Part shown: piece by piece, positions 9,404-18,425 of the stretch
Numbering within the stretch: position 1 is the first letter of the stretch
How the letters are laid out: each line of letters starts with the position of its first letter
NCBI RefSeq assembly: GCF_018595685.2
Contig: NZ_CP092334.1
Location: 152,001-216,000 of the forward strand
Source: Flavihumibacter rivuli
GTDB lineage: Bacteria; Bacteroidota; Bacteroidia; Chitinophagales; Chitinophagaceae
Direction: 5' to 3'
Length of the DNA: 64,000 nt
Notes under the pieces: generated by a model
The model's input: only the letters and a program-made list of their open reading frames with translations
Database searches by the model: none
Told to the model about the DNA's origin: nothing
Program-made: the position numbers and the translations under genes

Positions 9404-11977
9404 ATGGACTACCCCGATCCTGGAGCTATTCCTTCCCAGGAATTGTTTGGGGCTTCACCAGTGGAGTTAATGCAATCATACCACACCAGTGAAGATGGAC
9501 TTTCTATTGAAGAGGCTGAAAAACGGTTAACCTTTTATGGCCCTAACGTGGTAGCAAGTGAACAGCCTCCTGGACCGTTAAGGCGTTTTTTTCAGAATGT
9601 AAAGAATCCCCTTGTCATATTGTTACTTATTCTGGCAATTGTGTCACTCCTGACAGGTGATAAAAGGGCAGCAATTGTTATAATGGTGATGGTGGTGCTC
9701 GGTGTGGTATTGCGTTATATACAGGAATCAAGGGCCACTAACGCTGCGGAATCGTTAAAATCCCTGGTACGCACGCATGCAACTGTGATCAGGAAAGGAA
9801 AAGAATCGGAAGTTCCAATTGATCGCCTTGTGCCAGGTGATATTGTGAAACTGGCTGCAGGAGATATGGTTCCAGCTGACTTGAAATTGTTATCAGCAAA
9901 GGACCTTTTCATTAGCCAGTCAACCCTTACAGGTGAATCCATGCCAGTGGAAAGGAAAATTGGAGAAGTGAAAAAGGATGTAACGATTCTGGAAAGGGAG
10001 GATGCGTGTTTTATGGGTACAAACGTGGTGAGTGGTACTGGTCATGCATTGGTATTGGCCACCGGAAAGGATACCTTCCTTGGTGGTTTGGCGGAAAGGG
10101 TTACTGAACGTGGAGAGGATTCCGCGTTTGACAAGGGGGTCAATGGTTTTACCTGGTTGATGATCCGGCTCATATTGGTTTTAGTGCCTTTGGTATTTTT
10201 TATCAATGGTCTGGGGAAACATAATTGGGTGGAAGCATTTTTGTTTGCGCTGGCTGTTGCGGTAGGATTAACGCCTGAAATGTTGCCAATGATCGTAACG
10301 GTAAACCTTTCAAAAGGTGCCCTTCAGATGGCAAAGAAAAAGGTGATCGTTAAGCGGTTGAATGCGATCCAGAATATTGGGGCAATGGATGTGTTGTGTA
10401 CTGATAAAACGGGAACCATAACTGAAGGAAGGATCATTCTTGAAAAGCATGTTGACCTGATGGGAAGGCCAAGTGAGAAGGTCTTGAGTTTTGGCTACCT
10501 CAACAGCTTTTACCAAACGGGAATGAGAAACCTGATGGATGATGCGGTGCTGGAGCATGGTGAGTTGGAGCTCCACCTCGGGGCGAATAATCAATTCAGG
10601 AAGATTGATGAGATTCCCTTTGATTTTGTGCGTAAAAGAATGTCGGTAATCGTGGAAGATACAAGTGGGCTCAATTGGCTTATTTGTAAAGGTGCAGTAG
10701 AGGGAGTGCTGTCGATTTGTTCCTTTGTTGAAGTAGAAGGGGAGGTCAAAGCGTTGTCACCTGACTTAAAACAACAAAGTGATACCCTTATGAAGGCCCT
10801 TAGTGAAGAAGGATTCAGGGTGGTCGCCATAGCCTACAAAAAAATGCCTGGGGCAACGGATGAACCTGTCTATAAGGCTGTGGAAGAGTCCGGACTGGTA
10901 TTGCTGGGGTTTCTCTCCTTTCTTGATCCGCCTAAACAAACAGCAAGGGAGGGGCTTGAACAACTGTCGAAGTTGAAAGTGAACGTAAAGGTGTTGACGG
11001 GTGATAATGAATTGGTTACTACCTATATCTGTTCCCGGGTAGGGATATCTGTTCAGGGCCTGGTACTGGGTGCTGATATTGAGGCGATGACGGATACCCA
11101 ACTGGATGAATGTGTAGAGCGTACCAATATTTTCGCGAAGTTGGTTCCAATGCATAAGGAAAGGATTATTAAAGCATTGCAAAGAAATGGGCATGTTACT
11201 GGATTTATGGGTGATGGGATCAACGATGCGCCGGCCTTGAAAGCTGCTGATGTGGGGATCTCGGTGGATGGGGCGGTAGATATTGCCAAGGAATCCTCCG
11301 ATATCATCCTGCTGGAGAATAACCTGTTGGTGCTTCAACAGGGGGTTTTGGAAGGCAGACGGGTGTTCGGTAATATCGTAAAGTATATTAAGATGGCAGC
11401 CAGTTCAAACTTTGGCAATATGCTGAGTGTGGTAGGGGCCAGTGTTTTCCTGCCTTTCCTGCCCATGCTTCCCATCCAGGTATTGACCAATAATCTCCTT
11501 TATGATTTTTCGCAAGCCGCCATTCCGACCGATGATGTTGACCAGGATTGGCTAACAGAACCAAGGAAGTGGTCGCTACATGCTATTGGCAGGTTTATTT
11601 TTTATTTTGGCCCCATCAGTTCGTTGTTTGATTACATTACCTTTTTCATCCTGATGCATGTTTTCAATGCAGGAAGGAATCCTGAATTGTTCCATACTGG
11701 TTGGTTTATCGAGTCTCTTATTACGCAGTCCCTCATCATACATGTGATTCGTACGGATAAGATACCCTTTGTGCAGAGTCGGGCGAGTTGGCCCCTGATC
11801 CTCTCCACACTCATTATTATAGTTGTTGGAATTTGGTTGATCCATTCACCACTTGCTGCTTTCCTGGGTTTTGTTTCCTTGCCTTTTGCCTATTGGGGAT
11901 ACATGGTTGCGGTGGTTGCAGGGTATTTCATTTTTACCCAATTGGTGAAGACCTGGATCCTAAAAGCAAGTTCTTGA
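9404..11977 (+). CDS. mgtA: magnesium-translocating P-type ATPase
   Basis: About 857 residues with the full P-type ATPase layout: N-terminal cation-ATPase domain, transmembrane spans 1-2, actuator domain with TGES (STLTGESMPVE), spans 3-4 with the type IIIB signature VGLTPEMLPMIV, phosphorylation motif DKTGT at Asp334, nucleotide domain with KGA, hinge GDGINDAPALKAAD, and a C-terminal membrane bundle. Its length and the TPEMLP motif identify the MgtA/MgtB class, which imports Mg2+ down its gradient using ATP. The ATG at 9404 is preferred to an in-frame GTG at 9380. I saw no convincing Mg2+-sensing leader in the 120 bp upstream. Confidence 0.95.
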   Translation: MDYPDPGAIPSQELFGASPVELMQSYHTSEDGLSIEEAEKRLTFYGPNVVASEQPPGPLRRFFQNVKNPLVILLLILAIVSLLTGDKRAAIVIMVMVVLGVVLRYIQESRATNAAESLKSLVRTHATVIRKGKESEVPIDRLVPGDIVKLAAGDMVPADLKLLSAKDLFISQSTLTGESMPVERKIGEVKKDVTILEREDACFMGTNVVSGTGHALVLATGKDTFLGGLAERVTERGEDSAFDKGVNGFTWLMIRLILVLVPLVFFINGLGKHNWVEAFLFALAVAVGLTPEMLPMIVTVNLSKGALQMAKKKVIVKRLNAIQNIGAMDVLCTDKTGTITEGRIILEKHVDLMGRPSEKVLSFGYLNSFYQTGMRNLMDDAVLEHGELELHLGANNQFRKIDEIPFDFVRKRMSVIVEDTSGLNWLICKGAVEGVLSICSFVEVEGEVKALSPDLKQQSDTLMKALSEEGFRVVAIAYKKMPGATDEPVYKAVEESGLVLLGFLSFLDPPKQTAREGLEQLSKLKVNVKVLTGDNELVTTYICSRVGISVQGLVLGADIEAMTDTQLDECVERTNIFAKLVPMHKERIIKALQRNGHVTGFMGDGINDAPALKAADVGISVDGAVDIAKESSDIILLENNLLVLQQGVLEGRRVFGNIVKYIKMAASSNFGNMLSVVGASVFLPFLPMLPIQVLTNNLLYDFSQAAIPTDDVDQDWLTEPRKWSLHAIGRFIFYFGPISSLFDYITFFILMHVFNAGRNPELFHTGWFIESLITQSLIIHVIRTDKIPFVQSRASWPLILSTLIIIVVGIWLIHSPLAAFLGFVSLPFAYWGYMVAVVAGYFIFTQLVKTWILKASS

Positions 11978-12007
11978 CAGGCTACCGGTTGTTTTTCTTA
12001 CAGATGG

Positions 12008-12015
12008 TATATTTG
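12008..12015 (+). promoter_or_regulatory. TAnnTTTG -7 box for ribD
   Basis: TATATTTG ends 7 nt before the ribD ATG. A TTG lies 16 bp upstream (11989-11991). The expected transcript would have almost no leader. Confidence 0.55.
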
Positions 12016-12022
12016 CTGACCA

Positions 12023-13084
12023 ATGACAGGAACTCACAATAGTTTTATGTGGCGCTGCCTTCAACTTGCCAAGCTGGGAGAAGGGTTGGTTGCGCCTAAC
12101 CCTATCGTAGGCGCCGTCCTTGTTCATGAAGGACGGATCATAGGGGAAGGCTATCACCGTGAGTATGGCAAGGCCCATGCGGAGGTAAACTGCCTGAATG
12201 CTGTATTGCCGGAGGATAGGCATCTTATTCCTTCAAGTACATTGTATGTTTCCCTTGAACCTTGCGCGCATTTTGGGAAAACCCCGCCTTGTGCAGACCT
12301 GGTTATCCGCGAGCAGATACCAAGGGTGGTTGTAGGATGCCGCGACCCTTTTGAAGCGGTGAATGGGAAGGGGATCGAAAAACTGAAGGCTGCCGGCTTA
12401 GAGGTGATAGCAGGGTTTTTAGAGCGCGAATGCATCGCAGCCAATGCCAGGTTTTTCACCTTCCACCAGAAGAAGCGGCCTTATATTATCCTGAAATGGG
12501 CGCAATCCAGGGATGGCTGTATTGCCGGTCCTGGAAAGACCCGGGTGAATATCAGTAATGAACTAACCAACCGTCTGGTCCATAGGTGGAGGGCCGAAGA
12601 ATCGGCCATAATGGTGGCCAGTAATACGGTGCAGGCCGACAATCCATCCCTCACGGTCAGGCATTGGAAGGGAAAGCATCCCGTCAGGATACTACTTGAC
12701 AAAAAACTGGCGGTCAAGGAATCTTTTGCCATATTTTCCGGGGAGGCGCCAACCATCGTTTACCATGAGCAGGAGAATGCCCTTCCTGCCTACGGGGAAA
12801 GGGTGCTGCTCCAGCCGGGTTCAGGAATAATTGGACAGATTTTGGCAGACCAATACCAGCGGGGTATCCAGTCCATACTGGTGGAAGGGGGTACTATCCT
12901 ATTGCAATCCTTCCTCGATGCCGGGTTATGGGATGAGGCCAGGGTGATCACCAACCTGGGATTGGTCTTGCCCGGTGGGTATCCGGGACCAAGACTCACA
13001 CCAGAAGCCCAATTGTTCTCGGAACAAGTATTGATGAAAGACCAAATCCAGGTATTTCTTCATAAAAATCAGGCGGATAACTGA
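12023..13084 (+). CDS. ribD: bifunctional diaminohydroxyphosphoribosylaminopyrimidine deaminase / reductase
   Basis: A 353-residue RibD, catalysing the second and third steps of riboflavin synthesis. Residues ~5-145 are the zinc deaminase, with HAEVNCL and PCAHFGKTPPCADL giving the His/Glu and two Cys zinc ligands. Residues ~150-350 are the NADPH-dependent reductase, with LKWAQSRDGCIA and the LVEGGTILLQSFL ending motif. The length is normal for the fused enzyme. No other rib gene is nearby, and no FMN riboswitch is visible in the short space after mgtA; the leader is too short for one. Confidence 0.97.
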   Translation: MTGTHNSFMWRCLQLAKLGEGLVAPNPIVGAVLVHEGRIIGEGYHREYGKAHAEVNCLNAVLPEDRHLIPSSTLYVSLEPCAHFGKTPPCADLVIREQIPRVVVGCRDPFEAVNGKGIEKLKAAGLEVIAGFLERECIAANARFFTFHQKKRPYIILKWAQSRDGCIAGPGKTRVNISNELTNRLVHRWRAEESAIMVASNTVQADNPSLTVRHWKGKHPVRILLDKKLAVKESFAIFSGEAPTIVYHEQENALPAYGERVLLQPGSGIIGQILADQYQRGIQSILVEGGTILLQSFLDAGLWDEARVITNLGLVLPGGYPGPRLTPEAQLFSEQVLMKDQIQVFLHKNQADN

Positions 13085-13112
13085 TTCCACTGCATGTTTA
13101 GGCTGCAGCCCC

Positions 13113-13120
13113 TACCTTTG
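13113..13120 (+). promoter_or_regulatory. TAnnTTTG -7 box for yigZ
   Basis: TACCTTTG lies 46 nt upstream of the yigZ start in the space after ribD. No clear -33 element is seen. Confidence 0.45.
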
Positions 13121-13166
13121 CACACCCGGAATTCGCTACAGTTGGCGGTTTTCATAGGCAGGAAAT

Positions 13167-13772
13167 ATGGAAGCAAAGACCTTTTATACTACAATAGAAA
13201 AGATGGGCACAGCCGAGTTCCGTGACAGGGGCTCCAAATTCCTTGGCTTTGCGTTTCCTATCCATTCAGTTGAATCATTCAAGGAGCGGCTTAATGAAAT
13301 CAAGAAGGAGCATCCCAAGGCCAACCATCACTGCTTTGCCTATCGGCTTGGACTGGATGGAAATAACTTCCGCGTCAATGACGATGGGGAGCCTTCAGGT
13401 TCAGCCGGAAAGCCTATCCTGGGCCAGATCGACAGTAAGGAACTCACGAACGTCGGGGTAGTGGTGGTCAGGTACTTTGGCGGAACCCTGCTAGGAGTCC
13501 CGGGATTAATCAATGCTTATAAGACCACGGCTGTATTGGCCCTGCAAACCGTTCCCTTTGTTCAGAAGCCCATTGAAGTCATCTATCGCGTTCAGTTCGA
13601 TTATACCAGCATGAACGAAGTGATGATGATCATTAAGCAATTCAACTGCTCCATCATTCAACAGGACATCCAACTGTTTTGCCTGTTTACCATCGGTGTC
13701 CCGGTCAACCGGCTCGAAGAGGTACTCTACAAATTAAAGGAGTTGCATACCGTAGAAACAGTAAGGGCCTGA
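13167..13772 (+). CDS. yigZ: YigZ/IMPACT family protein
   Basis: A 201-residue protein of the UPF0029/IMPACT family. The N-terminal domain has the signature HHCFAYRLG...VNDDGEPSGSAGKPIL, followed by VGVVVVRYFGGTLLGVPGLINAYK. The C-terminal ~65 residues match the ferredoxin-like DUF1949-type domain. Eukaryotic IMPACT regulates translation through GCN1; the bacterial role is unknown, although the fold resembles ribosomal protein S5 domain 2. Length and both domains are normal. It follows ribD by 82 bp with its own promoter-like box. Confidence 0.93.
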   Translation: MEAKTFYTTIEKMGTAEFRDRGSKFLGFAFPIHSVESFKERLNEIKKEHPKANHHCFAYRLGLDGNNFRVNDDGEPSGSAGKPILGQIDSKELTNVGVVVVRYFGGTLLGVPGLINAYKTTAVLALQTVPFVQKPIEVIYRVQFDYTSMNEVMMIIKQFNCSIIQQDIQLFCLFTIGVPVNRLEEVLYKLKELHTVETVRA

Positions 13773-13937
13773 GGTTTTATTTTTTATTAATCAATTGATT
13801 ATCAGTTTTCTAAATTTTTCCCTTCTGCTTTTTTTGTTAAAATATTCTTAATGAGCCAAAAATGACCCAACGGTTTTTTCCTGTCCGGGGGTATAGATAG
13901 GTGTAAAGCATTTCTAAGAAAATTCAAAACAGGAAAA

Positions 13938-15443
13938 ATGAAACAGTTTGTAACAAAGATGGTGTCGTTTGCAGTAGCCATCGCCTTATCCTTAACCGCA
14001 TGTGACAAAAAAGATGATGTTGTCCTTCCCGGCGAAGGCGGTAAGCCAGGAGGTGACAAGACCTCAATTGCCCTCCAACTGGAAGGCTCCCTCAACCTTG
14101 ATATTAATTCCGTGGAGGCAATCATTGACCTCCAGGATAATGCTGGTAGGCTTATTGCCAAAGGCCAGAAGCTGGGACTGCTGATGAAGGAAGGAAAGCT
14201 CCAGACCAGCAATTTCGAACTGGCGCCCGGAACATATAAGTTGACCAGGCTGGTAGTACAATCAAGGGATGGCCAGCCCAAGGCGGCAGCTGCTATGACA
14301 GGCTCCGAGAAAGCTGCCATCACAGCGATCGACCTTCCCGTAAACCTTGCCATTGAAAAGGCTCCGGTAGTTGCTGCAGCCGAGGTAACGCCAATTACCG
14401 GGCAAGACCTTCCTTTTTCCTTTGGTTATGACAGGGATGGTTTCCAGGTTCAGCAGGCTGAAGTGTTCATTAAAGGTGCAATCAAAGTAGGTGATGTACT
14501 GTATGATAATATTCCCGGCGAATTGAGGCTGATCGGTTTCGACTCAAAAGGAAATGTTGTGGAAGACCAGCGTATCCAGTTGGTGCCTGGCGCTAATAAG
14601 ATCAGTCTTACCCTTGCCTATTCAAAGTACCAATTGGTGTACAGCCAATGGAATGTGCGTGATGAAGAAGTGTTGGAAAGTGGTAAATTCAAATCAGGAG
14701 ATACGATCGTACTGGGAGGGGAGAAGGCAATGAAGCGTTTGAAACTGATGGAAGATTTTACAGAGATCATGGGAACCTACAAGCCTAACGCCAGAACCGT
14801 TTATACTTACCAGGCCAACGGCAAACTGAGCCAGACTACCTATTTCCAAAAGAAGCCCCAGAGCGAAGAATTACAGCTTACCTTTATCAGGAAGGGTTTT
14901 TACCAGGATGGTAAACTGGATCATGTTGACTTACTGGATGCGAATAATGTAAAAGTGGGTTACACCAACTACTTCTATGACGCCAATGGAAAGCTGTCCA
15001 ATATGATGAACAAAACCTATGATACGGAAATCACGGCTGCTGTTGATTATAGCGTTTCATCAGAAGGACAGGTGATTGACATCAGCTACCTTTTCGATAA
15101 CGGCAATACCATGGCCTACCAGATGACCTTCAGTAATGGTAATAAAATTGCTGACAGGGCTCAGTCTTCAACCGGAAGTACAGAAGGTGGTACCTATTCC
15201 TATGACAACAGCATCAACCCATTCCACAACGTGCTTTTTGAGGATATTTACCTCTCCAATGCATCCAGGAATAACAAGGTTGACATGAATAAAGGATATG
15301 GTGGAAATATCCCCAGCGCAGTAGAGTATAAAACAGAATATACTTACGATGCAGATGGTTATCCGGTTACCCTTATCCGTTATTATAAATCACCAGCTAC
15401 CGGTCAGTTCCTCTATAAGACCAAAACGGTGTTCACTTATTAA
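13938..15443 (+). CDS. lipoprotein with C-terminal YD-like repeats, function unknown
   Basis: A 501-residue lipoprotein: the signal ends in SLTAC with Cys22 followed by Asp-Lys, as expected for envelope lipoproteins. After a Gly/Pro-rich linker come two beta-rich modules (~45-150 and ~160-260), both of the form value plus range of a tether-like strand (LAPGTYKLTRLVV, VPGANKISLTL). The last ~220 residues have repeated Tyr/Asp-Gly-Lys-Leu-type motifs (YDANGKLSNM, YDADGYPVTLIRYY), like the DUF4595/RHS-type beta repeats of Bacteroidota surface proteins. I do not recognise a specific family. A second lipoprotein and an ECF sigma factor follow on the same strand, so a regulatory link is possible. 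Confidence 0.85.
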   Translation: MKQFVTKMVSFAVAIALSLTACDKKDDVVLPGEGGKPGGDKTSIALQLEGSLNLDINSVEAIIDLQDNAGRLIAKGQKLGLLMKEGKLQTSNFELAPGTYKLTRLVVQSRDGQPKAAAAMTGSEKAAITAIDLPVNLAIEKAPVVAAAEVTPITGQDLPFSFGYDRDGFQVQQAEVFIKGAIKVGDVLYDNIPGELRLIGFDSKGNVVEDQRIQLVPGANKISLTLAYSKYQLVYSQWNVRDEEVLESGKFKSGDTIVLGGEKAMKRLKLMEDFTEIMGTYKPNARTVYTYQANGKLSQTTYFQKKPQSEELQLTFIRKGFYQDGKLDHVDLLDANNVKVGYTNYFYDANGKLSNMMNKTYDTEITAAVDYSVSSEGQVIDISYLFDNGNTMAYQMTFSNGNKIADRAQSSTGSTEGGTYSYDNSINPFHNVLFEDIYLSNASRNNKVDMNKGYGGNIPSAVEYKTEYTYDADGYPVTLIRYYKSPATGQFLYKTKTVFTY

Positions 15444-15450
15444 GGAAATC

Positions 15451-15490
15451 CAAGCTGCGGTGCCAGGAACTTTTCCCTGGTGCTGCAGTT
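15451..15490 (+). terminator. Weak hairpin after the YD-repeat lipoprotein
   Basis: CTGCGGTGCCAGG pairs with CCTGGTGCTGCAG over 13 bp (three G-U pairs), with an A/T-rich loop and only a short T-run after it. It may terminate partially, allowing read-through into the next lipoprotein gene. Confidence 0.45.
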
Positions 15491-15538
15491 TGGATTCCAA
15501 TTCAAGCAATAAAACCTTTAATTTGTAATAAGTCTTTT

Positions 15539-16399
15539 ATGAGAATTCAATTTTTGATAATAGGTATTGGGTTAGTGTTCGGCCTGTTCGCCTGCACAAC
15601 TGTTAAGGTTGCTGTACCGCAACAGTTCAGTTCTCAAGCGACAGCCATGAAGGTGAAGGGGCTGCAGGGGATGATGATCAACCAGAAGATCAGTTTTGGG
15701 GAATATGCAAGCTCCAACGTTAAGCGGGGCTGGGATTTCAGTTCTTCCATGCAGGCAAGCCGTATCAGTTTCCGTTGGCAGGACCAGTTGGTAAAGATCT
15801 TCAATATTCAAACCGACAACAAGACCCTGAACGAGAGCAATAAGTTCCAGTTTACCCTGGGTGACGGCAAGCAGGAGACCGCGGTATTTGCCATGGAGAA
15901 ATTCAATGAGAAACAGTTGGTATATAAGTCTGGTCTTCCTGTTATTGGTGATGTTGCCCAGACAAAGAATTATCAATACTCTTTTTCAGCAGCCATCATG
16001 TTGTTGTCCGGACAGGTGAGGGAGCCATGGCAACTGGTATTGGTTAACCGTTATGACGCGAAGGCTGATACTGCCAAAGGGCTTTTTGATCGTCCATATG
16101 TTGAGGAGCATGGCTATGCATCAAATGGGGATGTAACCTTCACTATCCATCCGCTTAGGATTAGCAGTTATGAGAACCCCAAAGGGAAGGATGTAAAAGT
16201 GTTAGGCGGGCCAATGTTTACCGGCTATGAGTTGAAAGTGGATAATGGGGTAGTTGCCGTAGTGGATATTATAGGTGAACAGGTATGGCTGCTCAATGAT
16301 ATGGACCCCACCTATAGGATAGTGGCGGCTTCAGTGGCTTCAGCACTCATGTTAAAAAGAAAACAGGATATCAATAGCTTAAATGAACAGCGGGATTGA
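15539..16399 (+). CDS. lipoprotein of unknown function, first gene of the sigma operon
   Basis: A 286-residue protein with a lipoprotein signal (FGLFAC, Cys19). The mature part is predicted to be beta-rich, without recognisable catalytic motifs; a hydrophobic stretch near the C-terminus (~265-275) contains AASVASALML. I do not recognise the family. Its stop codon overlaps the proposed TTG start of the sigma factor in the sequence TTGA (16396-16399), so translation of the two is probably coupled. This suggests a role connected with the sigma factor, for example as its regulated output or an envelope signal source (inference). Confidence 0.85.
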   Translation: MRIQFLIIGIGLVFGLFACTTVKVAVPQQFSSQATAMKVKGLQGMMINQKISFGEYASSNVKRGWDFSSSMQASRISFRWQDQLVKIFNIQTDNKTLNESNKFQFTLGDGKQETAVFAMEKFNEKQLVYKSGLPVIGDVAQTKNYQYSFSAAIMLLSGQVREPWQLVLVNRYDAKADTAKGLFDRPYVEEHGYASNGDVTFTIHPLRISSYENPKGKDVKVLGGPMFTGYELKVDNGVVAVVDIIGEQVWLLNDMDPTYRIVAASVASALMLKRKQDINSLNEQRD

Positions 16400-16941
16400 A
16401 AGAGCATGCTGACATACAAATTCTGATCGATGGTTGTGCGGCCAATAACCGTAAAGCCCAGGAATTGTTATACCGGCAATATTATTCATTTGCCATGGTG
16501 GTGGCACAGCGGTATTCCCGTGACGATCTGGATGCTGCAGATATATTGAGCCAGGCTTTTGTCAAGGTCTTTAAGAGTATAAAGTCGTTCGATCCTTCCA
16601 AGGGTAGTTTCAAGTCATGGCTGAAGAGAATTGTTATCAATGAAGGCCTGGACCATATCAAGGGTAGGAGTAAGTTCGGCGAGGAGATCGAACTGGAAAT
16701 GGAAACGGCAGCCGCCCCAAATGTTGACAATGCAGCGATAGCCCAGTTAAGCGCCAAGGAATTGATGACTATGATCCAAAAACTCCCTCCTGCCACGCAC
16801 GCTGTTTTTATCATGTATGCTGTAGAAGGGTATAACCACCGCGAGATCGCTGAGGAGCTGAAGATAAGTGAGGGAACCTCTAAATGGCATTTAAGCGAAG
16901 CAAGAAAATTTCTTCAAAACGAGATAATGAATAAATATTAA
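16396..16941 (+). CDS. ECF-type RNA polymerase sigma factor
   Basis: A 181-residue sigma-70 family factor of the extracytoplasmic-function group. Region 2 spans ~20-90 (AAQ-RYSRDDLDAADILSQAFVKVFKSIKSFDPSKGSFKSWLKRIVIN in shortened form), and region 4 spans ~125-175 with the helix-turn-helix GYNHREIAEELKISEGTSKWHLSEARK. No ATG fits: the frame opens with TTG overlapping the stop of the previous gene, and the resulting N-terminus MKEHADIQILIDGC is typical. It is followed 7 bp later by a membrane protein that is probably its anti-sigma factor. The target genes cannot be read from the window. Confidence 0.93.
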   Translation: MKEHADIQILIDGCAANNRKAQELLYRQYYSFAMVVAQRYSRDDLDAADILSQAFVKVFKSIKSFDPSKGSFKSWLKRIVINEGLDHIKGRSKFGEEIELEMETAAAPNVDNAAIAQLSAKELMTMIQKLPPATHAVFIMYAVEGYNHREIAEELKISEGTSKWHLSEARKFLQNEIMNKY

Positions 16942-16948
16942 TTGAAAA

Positions 16949-17635
16949 ATGAGTCAGGCCCTGCCATACGAACAATTGATAGCAGAGAAGCTGGAACAGC
17001 TGCCTCCTTTGCCTGAAATGGCTGATGCCATCTGGGCAAGGATTGAGAAGCAGTTGGATGACGAAATGCCTACTGATGATACGTTACCGGACAATGGGCC
17101 TTCAGGTCCCATAAGTGGTTCAGGCGGTCTGTCATCTTTGGGAAGATTAGGATTGTTGGCAATAGGGGCCATTATTTTGATATATTGGTTGAATTACAGG
17201 AAGGCTGATTTGTTCTCGCCCTGGGTGAATCCGCAGGAACAGTTGGATAAGCCGGTTGCCCCGGAAAATAAAGCGGTTTCCCCGGGGGTAAAAGATGCAC
17301 CAGGGACTACTGCGCCGACTGGGAATCCCGGGCCAACGGTCAACCCTTCCCTCCCGGTAGCGCCGGGTAGGTCGGACAGTGTAGCAACCCCAGATTCCTC
17401 GCTTCAGGTTTCGGGTGATTCCCAGGAAGCTCTGTCTACTGAGCCTGTTTTGCCTGGTAATGTTGATGACTCCAAAAAGCCGGAGATCCAACAGGGTGAT
17501 GTAAAAGAAGCGCCCCTTAACCCTGGCAGGATTCCCGATAGTTCAAGAATACGGAAGAAACCTGCCGGCATTAAAGGAATCGGTCCTGAGGACTATAAGA
17601 TTGTACCCCAGAAAAAGGATAGCAGTGGCCTTTAA
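16949..17635 (+). CDS. single-pass membrane protein, probable anti-sigma factor
   Basis: A 228-residue protein with a short acidic cytoplasmic N-terminal region (~1-60, helical, with EKLEQLPPLPEMADAIWARIEKQLDDEMP), one transmembrane helix at ~66-82 (LGLLAIGAIILIYWL), and a long Pro/Gly/Ser-rich extracytoplasmic tail ending in Lys-rich repeats. It has no recognisable domain. Its size, topology and position directly after the ECF sigma gene are those of anti-sigma partners in Bacteroidota, but the zinc-binding ZAS motif is absent, so this is an inference from context. Low-complexity composition makes the tail probably disordered. Confidence 0.8.
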   Translation: MSQALPYEQLIAEKLEQLPPLPEMADAIWARIEKQLDDEMPTDDTLPDNGPSGPISGSGGLSSLGRLGLLAIGAIILIYWLNYRKADLFSPWVNPQEQLDKPVAPENKAVSPGVKDAPGTTAPTGNPGPTVNPSLPVAPGRSDSVATPDSSLQVSGDSQEALSTEPVLPGNVDDSKKPEIQQGDVKEAPLNPGRIPDSSRIRKKPAGIKGIGPEDYKIVPQKKDSSGL

Positions 17636-17651
17636 TCCTGCTGCAGAAAGG

Positions 17652-18425
17652 TTAATTGTCCAGCCATTTCTTGAAGGCTGGAGCTTTTTCCCTGCTGATA
17701 TCCACCTGTAATTTTGAAGGGGCCTTCAGGAATACAGTAAGTTTTTGATTGTCGTTAGGTTGTACTTTTTCAATGGCGTCAATATTGATAATGAACTGCC
17801 TGTTGGCCCTGAAAAATTTTGAGGGATCTATGATCTCCTCTACTTCATCCAGTGATTGGAAGTCTACAATGTATTTATCCCCTTTGAAAGTGTGCAGGTA
17901 GTTCAGGTTGTCACGCATAAAATAGGCGATCTCTGAAGTGTTGATGGGGATCCAGTTATTGCGGATATTCACGATTATCCTTTCCTTATATTGGCTGGTG
18001 CCTGTAACACCTTTTCCCGCGATCTGGAGAATGATTGCGTTCAGGTCAATGGGCTGGTTCTTCCCTGCGCCAATGAACATTCTTCCCTTTTCGATAGCAA
18101 TTTTTAATTCCTCTTCTGCTATAGGTTTAAGGAGGTAATCGATGCCGTTGGTCTTGAAAGCCTTTATGGCATATTCATTATAGGCAGTTGTAAAGATCAC
18201 CGGGCATTTGAAGTTGAACTCTTCAAACAGGTCGAAACTTACCCCGTCACTCAGTTGTACATCCATGAACATAAGGTCCGGTTCGGCGTTTTGCATGAAC
18301 CATTTCCTCGCTGTCTTCAGGCTGGGAAGTATTTCCTCAACCTGGACATCAGGAGCTACGCTGGCTATCTTGTACTTTAATTCCTGGGCAATCAGGTGCT
18401 CGTCCTCAATAATTACTGCTTTCAT
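17652..18425 (-). CDS. LytTR family DNA-binding response regulator
   Basis: A 257-residue regulator. The receiver domain (1-120) has the acidic pair Glu7-Asp8, phosphoacceptor Asp55 in MFMDV, and the conserved Thr and Lys in TTAYNEY and YLLKPI. The C-terminal ~105 residues are a LytTR domain (RIIVNIRNNWIPINTSEIAYFMRDNLN, KFFRANRQFIINIDAIEKV), which binds DNA through beta strands. Its start overlaps the kinase stop by four bases (ATGA, 18422-18425), so kinase and regulator are translationally coupled and form one two-component system. It converges on the anti-sigma gene. Confidence 0.96.
   Translation of the reverse strand: MKAVIIEDEHLIAQELKYKIASVAPDVQVEEILPSLKTARKWFMQNAEPDLMFMDVQLSDGVSFDLFEEFNFKCPVIFTTAYNEYAIKAFKTNGIDYLLKPIAEEELKIAIEKGRMFIGAGKNQPIDLNAIILQIAGKGVTGTSQYKERIIVNIRNNWIPINTSEIAYFMRDNLNYLHTFKGDKYIVDFQSLDEVEEIIDPSKFFRANRQFIINIDAIEKVQPNDNQKLTVFLKAPSKLQVDISREKAPAFKKWLDN

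Noticed and set aside
11978..12022. FMN riboswitch before ribD
   Set aside because: Only 45 bp separate it from mgtA, which is too short for the aptamer, and the promoter box ends 7 nt before the ATG.
13788..13801. 14-bp palindrome TAATCAATTGATTA as a regulator site
   Set aside because: It is A/T-rich, just after yigZ, and has no promoter or gene start beside it; chance is plausible.
13802..14353. 183-codon minus-strand ORF opposite the YD-repeat lipoprotein
   Set aside because: The plus strand encodes a clear lipoprotein with a signal and lipobox; the antisense frame is Ser/Leu-rich shadow.
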